Assembly: GCA_002316225.1 (NCBI GenBank)
Contig: DCDC01000122.1
Location: 1 to 10,934 of the forward strand
Source of the DNA: Firmicutes bacterium UBA1065
GTDB taxonomy: Bacteria; Bacillota; Clostridia; Tissierellales; Sedimentibacteraceae
DNA length: 10,934 bases
Reading direction: 5' to 3'
The notes beneath the pieces are model-generated. The model was not told the origin of the DNA, ran no database searches, and worked only from the letters and a program-made list of their open reading frames with translations. The translations under genes were made by a program, and so were the position numbers. Below, in pieces: positions 1 to 6,966 of this stretch (position 1 is its first letter; each line of letters begins with the position of its first letter).

Positions 1-438
1 CTCGCCCTGACTTTTATTTTATATAAACCGGTTAAAAGATTTTTGCAAAAGCGAACCGAAATGATACAAAAAAAGATTGATGATTCAGAAGCAGCCATGC
101 AAAAAGCCAGGGAATTCAAGGCTGAGTATGAGGCAAAGCTAAAGGATATAGACAAGGAGCGGATGGAAATTTTAGAAGCTGCCAGACATAAGGCTTTGGA
201 AGAAGGCAAGAAAATCATTGAGGAGGCTAAAGAGGAGGCAGATGCTATTAAAAAGCGCACATTGGAAAGTGTTACGGCAGAAAAAAAACGCCTCGAAGAA
301 GAATCACGTCTTTATGTAATAGAACTAGCTTCTCTTATGGCCCAAAGATTTATAGCTTTAAACATGGATGAGGAAACTCAAAACAAAATATTTGAGGAAT
401 CATTAACCAAGCTGGAGGCCGCAAAATGGCAAAGCTAA
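1..438 (+). CDS. atpF: ATP synthase Fo subunit b (5' partial)
   Basis: Subunit b is the membrane-anchored peripheral stalk that holds the F1 head (through delta and alpha) against the rotating c-ring. The reading frame is open from base 1, so the true start and most of the N-terminal membrane helix lie outside the window. What remains begins with the end of that helix and the family hallmark LYKPV (about codons 7-11), then a long charged helix rich in K, E and A with almost no Pro or Gly, as expected for the parallel coiled-coil stalk. It ends with a short C-terminal segment that would contact delta. An in-frame TTG at 43 is not a credible start because homologous sequence continues upstream of it. 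The last 13 nt overlap atpH, so delta translation is probably coupled. The identification is firm from the sequence plus the downstream gene order. Confidence 0.95.
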   Translation, partial: LALTFILYKPVKRFLQKRTEMIQKKIDDSEAAMQKAREFKAEYEAKLKDIDKERMEILEAARHKALEEGKKIIEEAKEEADAIKKRTLESVTAEKKRLEEESRLYVIELASLMAQRFIALNMDEETQNKIFEESLTKLEAAKWQS

Positions 439-962
439 GGAACAGTTACTCTGATGTGCTTCTGGAAATATCAGAAAAAAGAGGCACTTTGGAAAAGGAC
501 AAGGAGCAAGTGATGGTGGTAAGAGATACCCTGGAAAGTGATGAAGTGCAGTCTTTTCTTGCCAACCCCCATATTCCTGTTCCGGTAAAAGAGGAACTTT
601 TCCAAAATGCTTTTTCTCATGAGCTTGCAGGGCATGTAAAGGGATTTTTGTCTTACATGGTTGGAAAAAAACGAGAAAAATTGATTATACCTGCCTTAAC
701 GGAATACATTGATTCCGCAAACAGGCGGTCCGGCAGGATAGAAGCTAAAGTTGTCTCAGCCAGGGCATTGACGAAAGAACAAATAGAATCCATTCGCAGG
801 ATATTGGCCAGACAAACAAGTTTGGAAATAATGATTGAAAACAAAGTTGATCCTGATGTTATAGGCGGCTTTTATATACTGATGGATGGGCATATTTTTG
901 ATTGTACCGTAAGGACCGAGCTGAACAGGATGAAAGAACGCTTGAAGAGAGGAATGCAATGA
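426..962 (+). CDS. atpH: ATP synthase F1 subunit delta
   Basis: Delta (OSCP-like) caps the F1 head and links it to the b stalk. The protein is 178 residues, normal for the family. The N-terminal helical domain (about 1-105) contains the SFLANPHIPVPVKEEL-type stretch (43-58). The C-terminal signature is at 141-166 (VDPDVIGG, then a hairpin ending in VRTEL). The usual IRVGDxxIDxSVR pattern there is altered to ILMDGHIFDCTVR, so the sequence is divergent but recognisable. The ATG at 426 lies inside the last codons of atpF, with no separate intergenic ribosome binding site, and the stop forms an ATGA overlap with atpA. Position between b and alpha is the standard order and supports the call. Confidence 0.95.
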   Translation: MAKLRNSYSDVLLEISEKRGTLEKDKEQVMVVRDTLESDEVQSFLANPHIPVPVKEELFQNAFSHELAGHVKGFLSYMVGKKREKLIIPALTEYIDSANRRSGRIEAKVVSARALTKEQIESIRRILARQTSLEIMIENKVDPDVIGGFYILMDGHIFDCTVRTELNRMKERLKRGMQ

Positions 963-2470
963 TTGTTAATATAGATGAAATAAGCAAGTTCATAAAAAGC
1001 CAAATTAAAACTTACTCATATGAACCGGATTATTCTGAAGCCGGTACGGTCGTACAGGTGGGGGACGGCATAGCAAGAGTATACGGCTTATACGGCGCCA
1101 TGAGCGGTGAACTTCTGGAATTTCCCAATGGGACCTACGGGATGGCCCTGAATCTGGACGAAGACAGCATAGGCGTTGTTATCATGGGGTCGGATGCAGG
1201 TATCAAGGAAGGGGACCCGGTAAAACTGACGGGGCGAATGGCAGAAGTCCCTGTAGGAGACAGTATGCTGGGACGGGTGGTAAATGCCTTGGGAGAACCC
1301 ATTGACAACAAGGGTTCCATTATAGCAGATTCTTACCGTAAAATAGAGAATATTGCACCCAGCGTTATGATGCGCCGTGAAGTTAACAGGCCTTTGCAGA
1401 CCGGTATTAAGGCAATTGATGCCTTGGTTCCCATAGGGAAAGGTCAGAGGGAACTTATCATTGGGGACAGGCAAACCGGAAAAACTGCAATTGCCATTGA
1501 CACAATTATCAATCAAAAAGGCAAGGACGTTTACTGCGTCTACGTTGCCATCGGGCAAAAGGCATCAACCGTTGCCCGTATAATCAAAGTTTTGAATCTC
1601 ACTGGGGCCATGGCTTATACTACTGTGGTTTTGGCCACAGCCAGCGATCCCGCCTCCTTGCAGTACATTGCTCCCTATGCCGGCTGCGCCATTGCGGAAG
1701 AATGGATGTACAGGGGCAAGGATGTATTGATTGTATATGATGATTTATCCAAGCATGCGGTTGCTTACAGGGCAATAAGCCTGCTTCTCAAGCGCCCGCC
1801 GGGAAGAGAAGCCTACCCGGGAGATGTTTTTTACCTGCATTCAAGATTGCTGGAGCGAGCAGCCTGCTTAAGCGATGAATACGGCGGTGGCACATTAACG
1901 GCCCTTCCCATTATAGAAACCCAGGAAGGGGACATATCTGCTTATATACCGACCAATGTAATTTCTATCACTGACGGTCAGATTTATTTGGAAGCAGATT
2001 TATTCAATGACGGCATACGGCCTGCCATCAATCCCGGTTATTCGGTTTCCCGTGTGGGAGGCTCGGCTCAAATTCCTGCCATGAAAAAGTTGGCGGGACC
2101 CCTTAGAATTGAATTTGCCCAGTACAAGGAACTGGCTGCCTTCTCCCAATTTGGTTCAGATTTGAACCAGGATACCATAGACAGATTAAATCATGGGGAG
2201 CGAATCATGGAAGTTCTCATACAACCCCAGTATAAACCCATGGCTGTGGAAGACCAGGTCTTGATGCTCTATGCTTTGAACAAGGGGCATTTAAAAGGCA
2301 TTGAATTGAGCCGCATCCACAATTTCCAAAGAGACTTTATCCATTATGTGGACACTCATGCTGTTCATATCAAGGAGGAAATTGAAAAAACCGGCGACCT
2401 TTCTGACGAATTGGCCGAAAAAATAGAAGCTGTCATAGCAGAGGTAAAAGAACAGTACAATTACAGCTAA
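959..2470 (+). CDS. atpA: ATP synthase F1 subunit alpha
   Basis: Alpha is the regulatory nucleotide-binding subunit of the alpha3-beta3 hexamer; it also supplies the arginine finger to the catalytic sites on beta. The protein is 503 residues. Visible parts are the N-terminal beta-barrel (about 25-95), Walker A GDRQTGKT at 169-176 with K175, a Walker B-type strand DVLIVYDD at 255-262, and the family signature PGYSVSRVGGSAQ with the arginine finger R365. The C-terminal helical domain follows. I chose ATG 959 because it gives the expected N-terminus (MIVNIDEISKFIK), has a purine-rich ribosome binding site around 946-952, and forms the usual ATGA overlap with atpH. A longer frame from 902 would read through atpH in the wrong frame. 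It looks intact and unremarkable. Confidence 0.98.
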   Translation: MIVNIDEISKFIKSQIKTYSYEPDYSEAGTVVQVGDGIARVYGLYGAMSGELLEFPNGTYGMALNLDEDSIGVVIMGSDAGIKEGDPVKLTGRMAEVPVGDSMLGRVVNALGEPIDNKGSIIADSYRKIENIAPSVMMRREVNRPLQTGIKAIDALVPIGKGQRELIIGDRQTGKTAIAIDTIINQKGKDVYCVYVAIGQKASTVARIIKVLNLTGAMAYTTVVLATASDPASLQYIAPYAGCAIAEEWMYRGKDVLIVYDDLSKHAVAYRAISLLLKRPPGREAYPGDVFYLHSRLLERAACLSDEYGGGTLTALPIIETQEGDISAYIPTNVISITDGQIYLEADLFNDGIRPAINPGYSVSRVGGSAQIPAMKKLAGPLRIEFAQYKELAAFSQFGSDLNQDTIDRLNHGERIMEVLIQPQYKPMAVEDQVLMLYALNKGHLKGIELSRIHNFQRDFIHYVDTHAVHIKEEIEKTGDLSDELAEKIEAVIAEVKEQYNYS

Positions 2471-2482
2471 GGAGGCACCAAT

Positions 2483-3346
2483 ATGAGTTCCATGAAAGAA
2501 ATCAAACAAAGAATAGAAAATGTCCGTTCTGTAGAACAATTAATCAAAGCCATGGATATGATTGCCTCAACCAAGCTGGTTAAAATAAGGGCACAACTGG
2601 AAGGTGTCCGTCCCATCTACCGTGAACTTAGACGGGTGGTAGAAGAAGTCGGCAGTTTGGAGGCTGCCGGGGAGCATCCCTATTATGGGGAGCGGGATGT
2701 GAAAAATTCCTTGTATATAGTATTTACAAGCGACAGGGGTTTAGCCGGCAGCTACAACGCAAATATTACGGCTAAAGCTTTGGAGCATATGAATCAAGGG
2801 AAAAATGAAAAAATTGTTGTCGTGGGCGCCAAGGGATATGAATTCTTCAAAAAGAAGGGGAAAAATATAGTGGAATCCGTAGTTGACGTGGTTGATTCCC
2901 AGGTCTATTACGGAAGCGAAAGTCTTGCCAAATGGCTGATAGACTACTATATGAAAGGCGAAGCCGATGAGGTTTTCATAGCTTATACTCACTTTATAAA
3001 CGTGCTCAACTATATTCCTGTTGTAGAAAAATTGCTGCCTGCACCTATCAAGGAAGGGAAGGCAGATGAGGATAGAAAATATGAGCCGGACTTATACTCA
3101 TTTATAGACCATATGATTCCCCTGTATCTGCATATGAAAATATTCAGGGCATATTCGGAATCCCATACCAGCGAACAGGCAGCCCGCATGGTCAATATGG
3201 ATGCGGCAGGAAAGAATGCTTCTGATTTAATAGAAAAATTAACACATTTATATAACCGAAAACGTCAGACAAATATTACGGAAGAACTCAATGAAATCTT
3301 TGGAAGTGTAAATTTTGTGAATAATGGTGGTCTTCATGACAGTTGA
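2483..3346 (+). CDS. atpG: ATP synthase F1 subunit gamma
   Basis: Gamma is the central rotor shaft that couples rotation of the c-ring to conformational change in the beta subunits. The protein is 287 residues. The N-terminal coiled-coil helix (about 5-55, IKQRIENVRSVEQLIKAMDM) and the C-terminal helix with the signature EQAARMVNMDAAGKNA (231-246) pair to form the shaft. The conserved TSDRGLAGSYNAN segment is at 82-94. ATG 2483 is preceded by a strong AAGGAGG ribosome binding site around 2469-2475, the only clearly separated start in this part of the operon (12 nt after atpA). The C-terminus has a short tail (about 274-287, GSVNFVNNGGLHDS), and its coding region overlaps the start of atpD by 11 nt. 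Confidence 0.97.
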   Translation: MSSMKEIKQRIENVRSVEQLIKAMDMIASTKLVKIRAQLEGVRPIYRELRRVVEEVGSLEAAGEHPYYGERDVKNSLYIVFTSDRGLAGSYNANITAKALEHMNQGKNEKIVVVGAKGYEFFKKKGKNIVESVVDVVDSQVYYGSESLAKWLIDYYMKGEADEVFIAYTHFINVLNYIPVVEKLLPAPIKEGKADEDRKYEPDLYSFIDHMIPLYLHMKIFRAYSESHTSEQAARMVNMDAAGKNASDLIEKLTHLYNRKRQTNITEELNEIFGSVNFVNNGGLHDS

Positions 3347-4733
3347 AAACAAAGGAAAAATCATACAGATAATTGGATCGGTAATAGATATCAGGTTTGA
3401 AGGGGATTTACCATCCTTGTACAATGCAATTAAAGTGCCCTATAAGGGAGAGACCTTGGTTTTAGAGGTTATGCAGCACGTTGGGGACCATACGGTGCGC
3501 TGTATTTCCATGCATCCCACGGACGGATTGATACGAGGGATGGAAGCCATAGATACCGGTGCTCCCATAAGAGTACCCGTAGGCAGAGAAGTCTTGGGCC
3601 GGATGGTGAATGTATTGGGGGAACCAATCGATAACAAGCCGCCTTTAAAAGCTACGGAATACTGGCCCATTCACAGGGAACCTCCCGGCCTCACTGACCA
3701 GGTTGCCCAGCCGGAAATATTGGAAACGGGGATAAAGGCAATCGACCTGCTTTGTCCTTTCTCAAAAGGAGGAAAGATTGGTCTCTTTGGGGGTGCGGGA
3801 GTTGGAAAAACCGTGCTTATAATGGAATTGATAAACAGCATCGCCAAGGAACACGGGGGCTATTCGGTCTTCGTAGGTGTAGGGGAACGTACTCGTGAAG
3901 GTAATGACCTTTACTATGATATGCTTAATTCAGGTGTTATGGATAAAACAGCCCTGATATTCGGCCAGATGAATGAGCCTCCGGGAGTAAGAATGAGGGT
4001 GGGCCTTACCGGCTTGACCATGGCTGAATATTTCAGAGACCGGGACGGACAGGATATTTTGTTATTCATAGATAATATTTTCCGTTTTGTACAGGCAGGT
4101 TCGGAAGTATCCGCCTTATTGGGACGTACCCCCAGTGCCGTTGGATATCAGCCGACTTTGGCAACTGAAATCGGTATGCTCCAGGAGAGGATTACATCTA
4201 CCAAGTCAGGGTCAATAACTTCTGTCCAGGCAATTTACGTGCCTGCGGATGATTTTACGGACCCGGCGACAGCCACAACCTTTGCCCACCTGGATGCGGT
4301 AACGGTTCTATCCAGGGGAATTGTTGAGCAAGGAATTTACCCTGCTATAGACCCGCTGAACTCCTCATCCCGTATTTTGGAAGCAAGTATTGTTGGAGCT
4401 GAGCACTATCACGTAGCCCGTAACGTTCAGGCCATACTTCAGCGTTACAAAGACCTCCAGGATATTGTTGCCATACTTGGTATTGATGAGCTGTCTGATG
4501 AAGATAAGCAGACAGTTAACAGGGCCAGGAAGGTTCAGCGCTTTTTGTCGCAACCTTTCTATGTAGCCGAGAAATTTACATCTATACCGGGGCGTCATGT
4601 AACTATTGATGAGACGGTTCGTGGTTTCAGAGAAATTATTGAAGGAGTTCATGATGACATACCGGAAAGTTATTTCCTCAATGTAGGCTCTATCGATGAA
4701 GTAGTGGAAAGATTCAAGAAAGCACAGGGGTAA
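3336..4733 (+). CDS. atpD: ATP synthase F1 subunit beta (catalytic)
   Basis: Beta carries the catalytic ATP synthesis and hydrolysis sites. From ATG 3336 the protein is 465 residues. Walker A GGAGVGKT is at 152-159 (K158, T159), the catalytic GER motif at 183-185 (E184, R185), a Walker B-type strand DILLFID at 240-246, and the DELSDED segment that touches gamma and epsilon at 384-390. The C-terminal helical domain is complete. I prefer ATG 3336 to the in-frame ATG at 3324: MTVENKGKIIQIIGSVIDI matches the usual beta N-terminus, and GGTGG at 3326-3330 is correctly placed as its ribosome binding site. The gene overlaps the end of atpG by 11 nt and is followed by atpC after 3 nt. Confidence 0.98.
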   Translation: MTVENKGKIIQIIGSVIDIRFEGDLPSLYNAIKVPYKGETLVLEVMQHVGDHTVRCISMHPTDGLIRGMEAIDTGAPIRVPVGREVLGRMVNVLGEPIDNKPPLKATEYWPIHREPPGLTDQVAQPEILETGIKAIDLLCPFSKGGKIGLFGGAGVGKTVLIMELINSIAKEHGGYSVFVGVGERTREGNDLYYDMLNSGVMDKTALIFGQMNEPPGVRMRVGLTGLTMAEYFRDRDGQDILLFIDNIFRFVQAGSEVSALLGRTPSAVGYQPTLATEIGMLQERITSTKSGSITSVQAIYVPADDFTDPATATTFAHLDAVTVLSRGIVEQGIYPAIDPLNSSSRILEASIVGAEHYHVARNVQAILQRYKDLQDIVAILGIDELSDEDKQTVNRARKVQRFLSQPFYVAEKFTSIPGRHVTIDETVRGFREIIEGVHDDIPESYFLNVGSIDEVVERFKKAQG

Positions 4734-4736
4734 AAA

Positions 4737-5213
4737 ATGTCGGAAAAACTGACTAATCAAAAAAAAGATAAAAAAATCACCATAAATATTACAACCCCTC
4801 GGGGACTTAAGTTTGTTGAAAAAGCAGACATGGTTGTCATGCGCTGCATTGACGGGGACCTGGGAGTGCTTTATGGTCATGCTCCCCTTTCTGCCATATT
4901 AGGCGATGGAATCCTTAGGATTTTTAATGACGGCTTCGTGAAGAAGCTTGCCTTGTTCGGAGGTGTGGCCGAGATAGGAAAAAACATTGTGAATATTTTC
5001 AGCACAATAGCCCAGAAGCCGGAAGAAATAGACTTAGAGCGGGCCGAAGCCGATCGTCAGGAATTGGAGGCATTATTCAGAGATAAGGCTGAAGAACACA
5101 AGATTCAATCTTCACTTGTCTTGCTGCACCGCGCCTTGGTTCGAATCGAAGTCAGCATGGATTTGGAAGATGTTAAATATTTTGAAGAAGAAAACGATAA
5201 AAGAGAATATTAA
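4737..5213 (+). CDS. atpC: ATP synthase F1 subunit epsilon
   Basis: Epsilon binds gamma at the foot of the rotor and can inhibit ATP hydrolysis. The protein is 158 residues, somewhat longer than the usual 130-140. A lysine-rich N-terminal extension (about 1-14) precedes the beta-sandwich domain, which has the conserved GHAPL at 47-51. The C-terminal helical domain starts at IDLERA (98-103), matching the I(L)DxxRA motif known from ATP-binding epsilon of thermophilic Bacillus. Two helices follow, then an acidic tail of about 18 residues. The ribosome binding site is AGGGG at the end of atpD (about 4726-4730), so translation is coupled. Last gene of the operon; its stop codon is part of the terminator hairpin. 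Confidence 0.95.
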   Translation: MSEKLTNQKKDKKITINITTPRGLKFVEKADMVVMRCIDGDLGVLYGHAPLSAILGDGILRIFNDGFVKKLALFGGVAEIGKNIVNIFSTIAQKPEEIDLERAEADRQELEALFRDKAEEHKIQSSLVLLHRALVRIEVSMDLEDVKYFEEENDKREY

Positions 5214-5251
5214 AATTCCGGGAATGATTCTATTCATTCCCGGAATTTTTT
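5212..5251 (+). terminator. Intrinsic terminator of the atp operon
   Basis: A perfect 16-bp inverted repeat, left arm 5212-5227 and right arm 5234-5249 with a 6-nt loop, has a CCGGGAATGA-type core and runs into six T (5246-5251). The left arm begins within the atpC stop codon. Read on the reverse strand the same hairpin is followed by only four T before mixed sequence, so it may also stop transcription from the convergent gene, though less strongly. Confidence 0.93.
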
Positions 5252-5286
5252 ATTGAGGTTTTTATGATTCTTTATTATTAGCTATT

Positions 5287-5317
5287 AATAATGTCCCTGT
5301 AAGGTTAGGGACTTATT
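5287..5317 (-). terminator. Hairpin after the reverse-strand gene
   Basis: GTCCCT (5293-5298) pairs with AGGGAC (5307-5312) around an 8-nt loop. The stem is extended by AATAA (5287-5291) and TTATT (5313-5317), with one bulged T at 5292. It lies 35 nt downstream of the stop of the reverse-strand gene ending at 5352. On that strand it is followed by AT-rich sequence rather than a clean T run, so it is a weak terminator candidate or RNA 3'-end stabiliser. Confidence 0.45.
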
Positions 5318-5351
5318 GTATATAAGTATAATTAATTTTTGATTGGTCAGC

Positions 5352-5921
5352 TTATTGTAAAATCGGTTCTTCCCACCATCCGAATGAAATGTCGCCTGAA
5401 CCGTACAAAGTCGGTCTTTCGGGATTTGATAGAAGGATTAAAAAGGAACCTCCGGGAGCAAAAATAAATTTTCCTTCTTCCTCTGAATTTATAGTAGTAC
5501 CTGCAAGACCGTACCTGCCGTAAGCTTTGATTCCTCCTCTTGGCAAACCGCTGACCATGATAGCATACTGAAGCTGGACTTGGGATTTGGGCTGGGGAAC
5601 AATCGCCAGATTAGAAGGAGTAACGGATTGAGAAACTTGTATGAATCCGGGCGGTGTGGTGTTAAACCATATTTGCACGCTGTAGGGGGTAGAATAAATA
5701 TCACTCACAGTCCATGCATTGACAAATAAGTTAACACCGGAATTCGGGGGATTATAGAGCCTTGCCCATGCGTGGGTAGCATTGCCGAATTCCAGGCCCG
5801 GTGCCGTACCGACAAAATACTTTCCTTCGATGGATTTCATTAAGCTTATGGGTATGTTTACACTGTAATCCGGTCTCGCTTGTTGTGGAATTTGGCTGAA
5901 AAATATATTGTTATAATTCAT
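5352..5921 (-). CDS. DUF6143-like hypothetical protein
   Basis: A 189-residue protein with no signal peptide and no membrane helix, rich in beta-strand-forming and aromatic residues. Visible features are GKYFVGTAPGLEFGN near 33-47, an NPPNSGVNLFVNAWTVSD stretch near 57-74, GKFIFAPGGSF near 151-161, and a C-terminal SFGWWEEPI. From memory this layout (Gly/Pro/Asn-rich, ending in GWWEEP) matches the Firmicutes family DUF6143, whose function is not known; I could not confirm it by search. ATG 5921 is preceded on the reverse strand by GAAAGG (5938-5933), 11 nt away. The gene is monocistronic and converges on the atp operon. It has its own promoter-like box and is unlikely to be part of energy metabolism. 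The family name is less sure than the gene itself. Confidence 0.8.
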   Translation of the reverse strand: MNYNNIFFSQIPQQARPDYSVNIPISLMKSIEGKYFVGTAPGLEFGNATHAWARLYNPPNSGVNLFVNAWTVSDIYSTPYSVQIWFNTTPPGFIQVSQSVTPSNLAIVPQPKSQVQLQYAIMVSGLPRGGIKAYGRYGLAGTTINSEEEGKFIFAPGGSFLILLSNPERPTLYGSGDISFGWWEEPILQ

Positions 5922-5952
5922 TGGATATTCAACCTTTCATATATGGTAATTC

Positions 5953-5958
5953 ATTATA
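5953..5958 (-). promoter_or_regulatory. -10 box for the DUF6143-like gene
   Basis: On the reverse strand this reads TATAAT exactly, about 32 nt before the ATG at 5921, giving a short 5' leader. No good TTGACA-like -35 box lies 16-18 nt upstream. The same bases read CATATAAT with an AC 17 nt before, which also fits the loose sporulation sigma-K pattern (AC, 16-17 nt, CATAnnnT). The choice between the two cannot be made from sequence. Confidence 0.4.
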
Positions 5959-5977
5959 TGATGCCTGTATTTGAAGG

Positions 5978-6262
5978 GTGTATTCAGCAAAAGAAACATT
6001 TATTAAAATAAACATTGACAAATGCCTGGAAGGATATTATCGTGGTTATACCATTTATTGGAATAAGGTATATTGGTATATAAGATACGGATTACGAGGT
6101 GGCTTAAAGTTTAAAGATGAAAAATATTATGATTATCGTTATTTCAAGGAGAAGGGATGGTTTGAATCGGACTATTACTATGAAACATCCCTGGGACCGA
6201 TAAAAAAGCTTTCAGGCTATATGTTCGACTTTTTAGGTCAAAAAATAGGCAAAAGCGTATGA
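5978..6262 (+). CDS. Tyr-rich small hypothetical protein, possibly 5'-truncated
   Basis: A 94-codon frame starting at GTG 5978. It is not recognised as any family. Composition is unusual: 16 Tyr and 3 Trp among 94 residues, clustered as YYRGYTIYW, YWYIRY, KYYDYRYF and DYYYE. It has no signal peptide or clear membrane helix. Against a normal gene: there is no correctly spaced ribosome binding site before the GTG, an in-frame TGA lies just upstream at 5972, and no other ATG occurs until near the C-terminus. In favour: an intrinsic terminator begins 5 nt after its stop, and the composition looks protein-like rather than random. It may be an intact small gene with a poor start, or the 3' part of a gene damaged by a frameshift (ATG codons at 5958 and 5961 open a different frame). 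The start position is uncertain. Confidence 0.45.
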   Translation: MYSAKETFIKINIDKCLEGYYRGYTIYWNKVYWYIRYGLRGGLKFKDEKYYDYRYFKEKGWFESDYYYETSLGPIKKLSGYMFDFLGQKIGKSV

Positions 6263-6267
6263 ATGGT

Positions 6268-6292
6268 GGACACCTCAAGTGTCCCTTTTTTT
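6268..6292 (+). terminator. Intrinsic terminator after the Tyr-rich frame
   Basis: GGACAC (6268-6273) and GTGTCC (6279-6284) form a 6-bp stem with a 5-nt loop, followed by C and seven T (6286-6292). It lies 5 nt after the TGA at 6260-6262, a typical Rho-independent terminator position. This supports a transcript ending with the preceding small frame. Confidence 0.8.
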
Positions 6293-6306
6293 GATCTATT
6301 TTATGC

Positions 6307-6413
6307 GGAACAATCATATATTAATATCGTCCATTAATATGAATACAATTATTGAAACAAAAGATTTGGTTTTTACACTTATGCACTCATTGTATCTGTG
6401 TAAAACAAATGGA
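6307..6413 (+). repeat. Diverged direct repeat, copy A (leader-like)
   Basis: This stretch aligns by eye with 6957-7073. Shared blocks are GGAACAAT/GGTAACAAT, AATATnGTCCATTnAT, a TACAAT/TATAAT box, GAAACAAA/GAAGCAAA, and a 33-nt core starting at 6381 that matches its partner at 26 of 33 positions. Copy A is about 10 nt shorter than copy B between the TACAAT box and the core. It occupies most of the 235-nt gap between the terminator at 6292 and the DUF6054-like gene. No known riboswitch or insertion-sequence end is recognised in it. It may be a duplicated promoter and leader, or two copies of a small degenerate mobile element. Confidence 0.6.
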
Positions 6414-6414
6414 C
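6329..6414 (+). other. Nested stem-loop in repeat copy A
   Basis: An inner hairpin has TTTTACAC (6371-6378) pairing with GTGTAAAA (6398-6405). A 2x2 internal loop follows, then ATGCA (6381-6385) pairing with TGTAT (6391-6395, one G-T wobble) closing a CTCAT loop. An outer pair GTCCATT (6329-6335) and AATGGAC (6408-6414) encloses it. An 8-bp AT-rich inverted repeat (6318-6325 and 6333-6340) overlaps the left outer arm. No T tract follows, so it is not a standard terminator. Confidence 0.55.
6344..6349 (+). promoter_or_regulatory. -10-like box in repeat copy A
   Basis: TACAAT at the position equivalent to TATAAT 6994-6999 in copy B. There is no convincing -35 box. If used, it would give a leader of about 140 nt before the DUF6054-like gene that includes the inner hairpin. 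Confidence 0.3.
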
Positions 6415-6497
6415 TGTATATATGAGCATGAGAGTAAAACTCAAATGAGAATGTCCTCTATGATATATATTGATAATTAACAGTGGAGGTGTGAAGT

Positions 6498-6833
6498 ATG
6501 GCTTTGGATTTTCAAGTCAATTTACTGCCTGAAGAAGCTGAAAAAATAATTACTCATGAAATTGAAGAAAAAAGTATTACCGGAATGCTAATTGATAAAT
6601 ATGTGGTGAATGGTGATAATGGGAAAGTATGCATGGTTTCTGTCTATGAAAAACATTATATGAGAGCCGATACCAGGCTTACACTTACTGTAGTAATTGA
6701 TAATATGGAAGGTGTGACCAGAGTACATTGCATAGCAGGCGGTGGCGGGGAAGCATTTTTCCGATTTGATTTTGGCGCATCAGAAAGTTTTGAATACAGT
6801 GTCGAAAAAATATTATCGCAATATAAAATTTAA
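6498..6833 (+). CDS. DUF6054-like small protein
   Basis: A 111-residue soluble protein without signal peptide or membrane segment. The layout is a short N-terminal helix region (LPEEAEKIITHEIEE, 10-24), central strands with VYEKHYMRADTRLTLTVVID (49-68), a glycine-rich turn IAGGGGEAFFRFDFGASESF, and a final helix. From memory this matches the Firmicutes family DUF6054 (about 110 residues, with a GxGGG...FRFDWGAxESF signature); function is unknown and I could not confirm it by search. ATG 6498 has a strong GGAGG ribosome binding site at 6485-6489. The gene appears to stand alone: a terminator lies upstream at 6268-6292 and repeat copy A may carry its promoter. No clear terminator follows, only an A-rich stretch. 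Confidence 0.85.
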   Translation: MALDFQVNLLPEEAEKIITHEIEEKSITGMLIDKYVVNGDNGKVCMVSVYEKHYMRADTRLTLTVVIDNMEGVTRVHCIAGGGGEAFFRFDFGASESFEYSVEKILSQYKI

Positions 6834-6870
6834 TTATGTTAAAAAAAATAAAGATACACCAAATCATTTT

Positions 6871-6966
6871 CAGGGACGGTTCTTTTTGTTCAAGTATTCT
6901 TTTTAAGAAAGCCTTTACAAATTCTCTGTCTGGGTTTAAAGATGCTGCCTCAACAAGGTAACAATT
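6871..6966 (-). pseudogene. Possible coding remnant
   Basis: On the reverse strand, directly after a TAG at 6969-6967, the frame reads about 30 residues that look protein-like (EAASLNPDREFVKAFLKRI, then LEQKEPSL) with no start codon. The frame then runs on into the antisense of the DUF6054-like gene. The last part coincides with the left arm of the GACGGTTC inverted repeat. It could be the broken end of an old gene or chance. No family is recognised. Confidence 0.2.

Noticed and set aside
902..958. Longer start for atpA at TTG 902
   Set aside because: It would read atpH in another frame, has no family similarity, and ATG 959 gives the normal N-terminus with an ATGA overlap.
1088..1558. Long reverse-strand open frames inside the atp genes (also 4365-4880 and others)
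   Set aside because: They lie antisense to strongly conserved genes, have no ribosome binding sites or family motifs, and are explained as shadows of codon use.
3324..3335. ATG 3324 as start of atpD
   Set aside because: The extra MVVF has no counterpart in beta subunits and GGTGG fits ATG 3336 better as its ribosome binding site.
1..5213. An alternative Na+-type N-ATPase operon
   Set aside because: N-ATPase operons start with beta and epsilon and lack delta; here the order b-delta-alpha-gamma-beta-epsilon is the standard F-type. Ion specificity cannot be read because the c subunit is outside the window.
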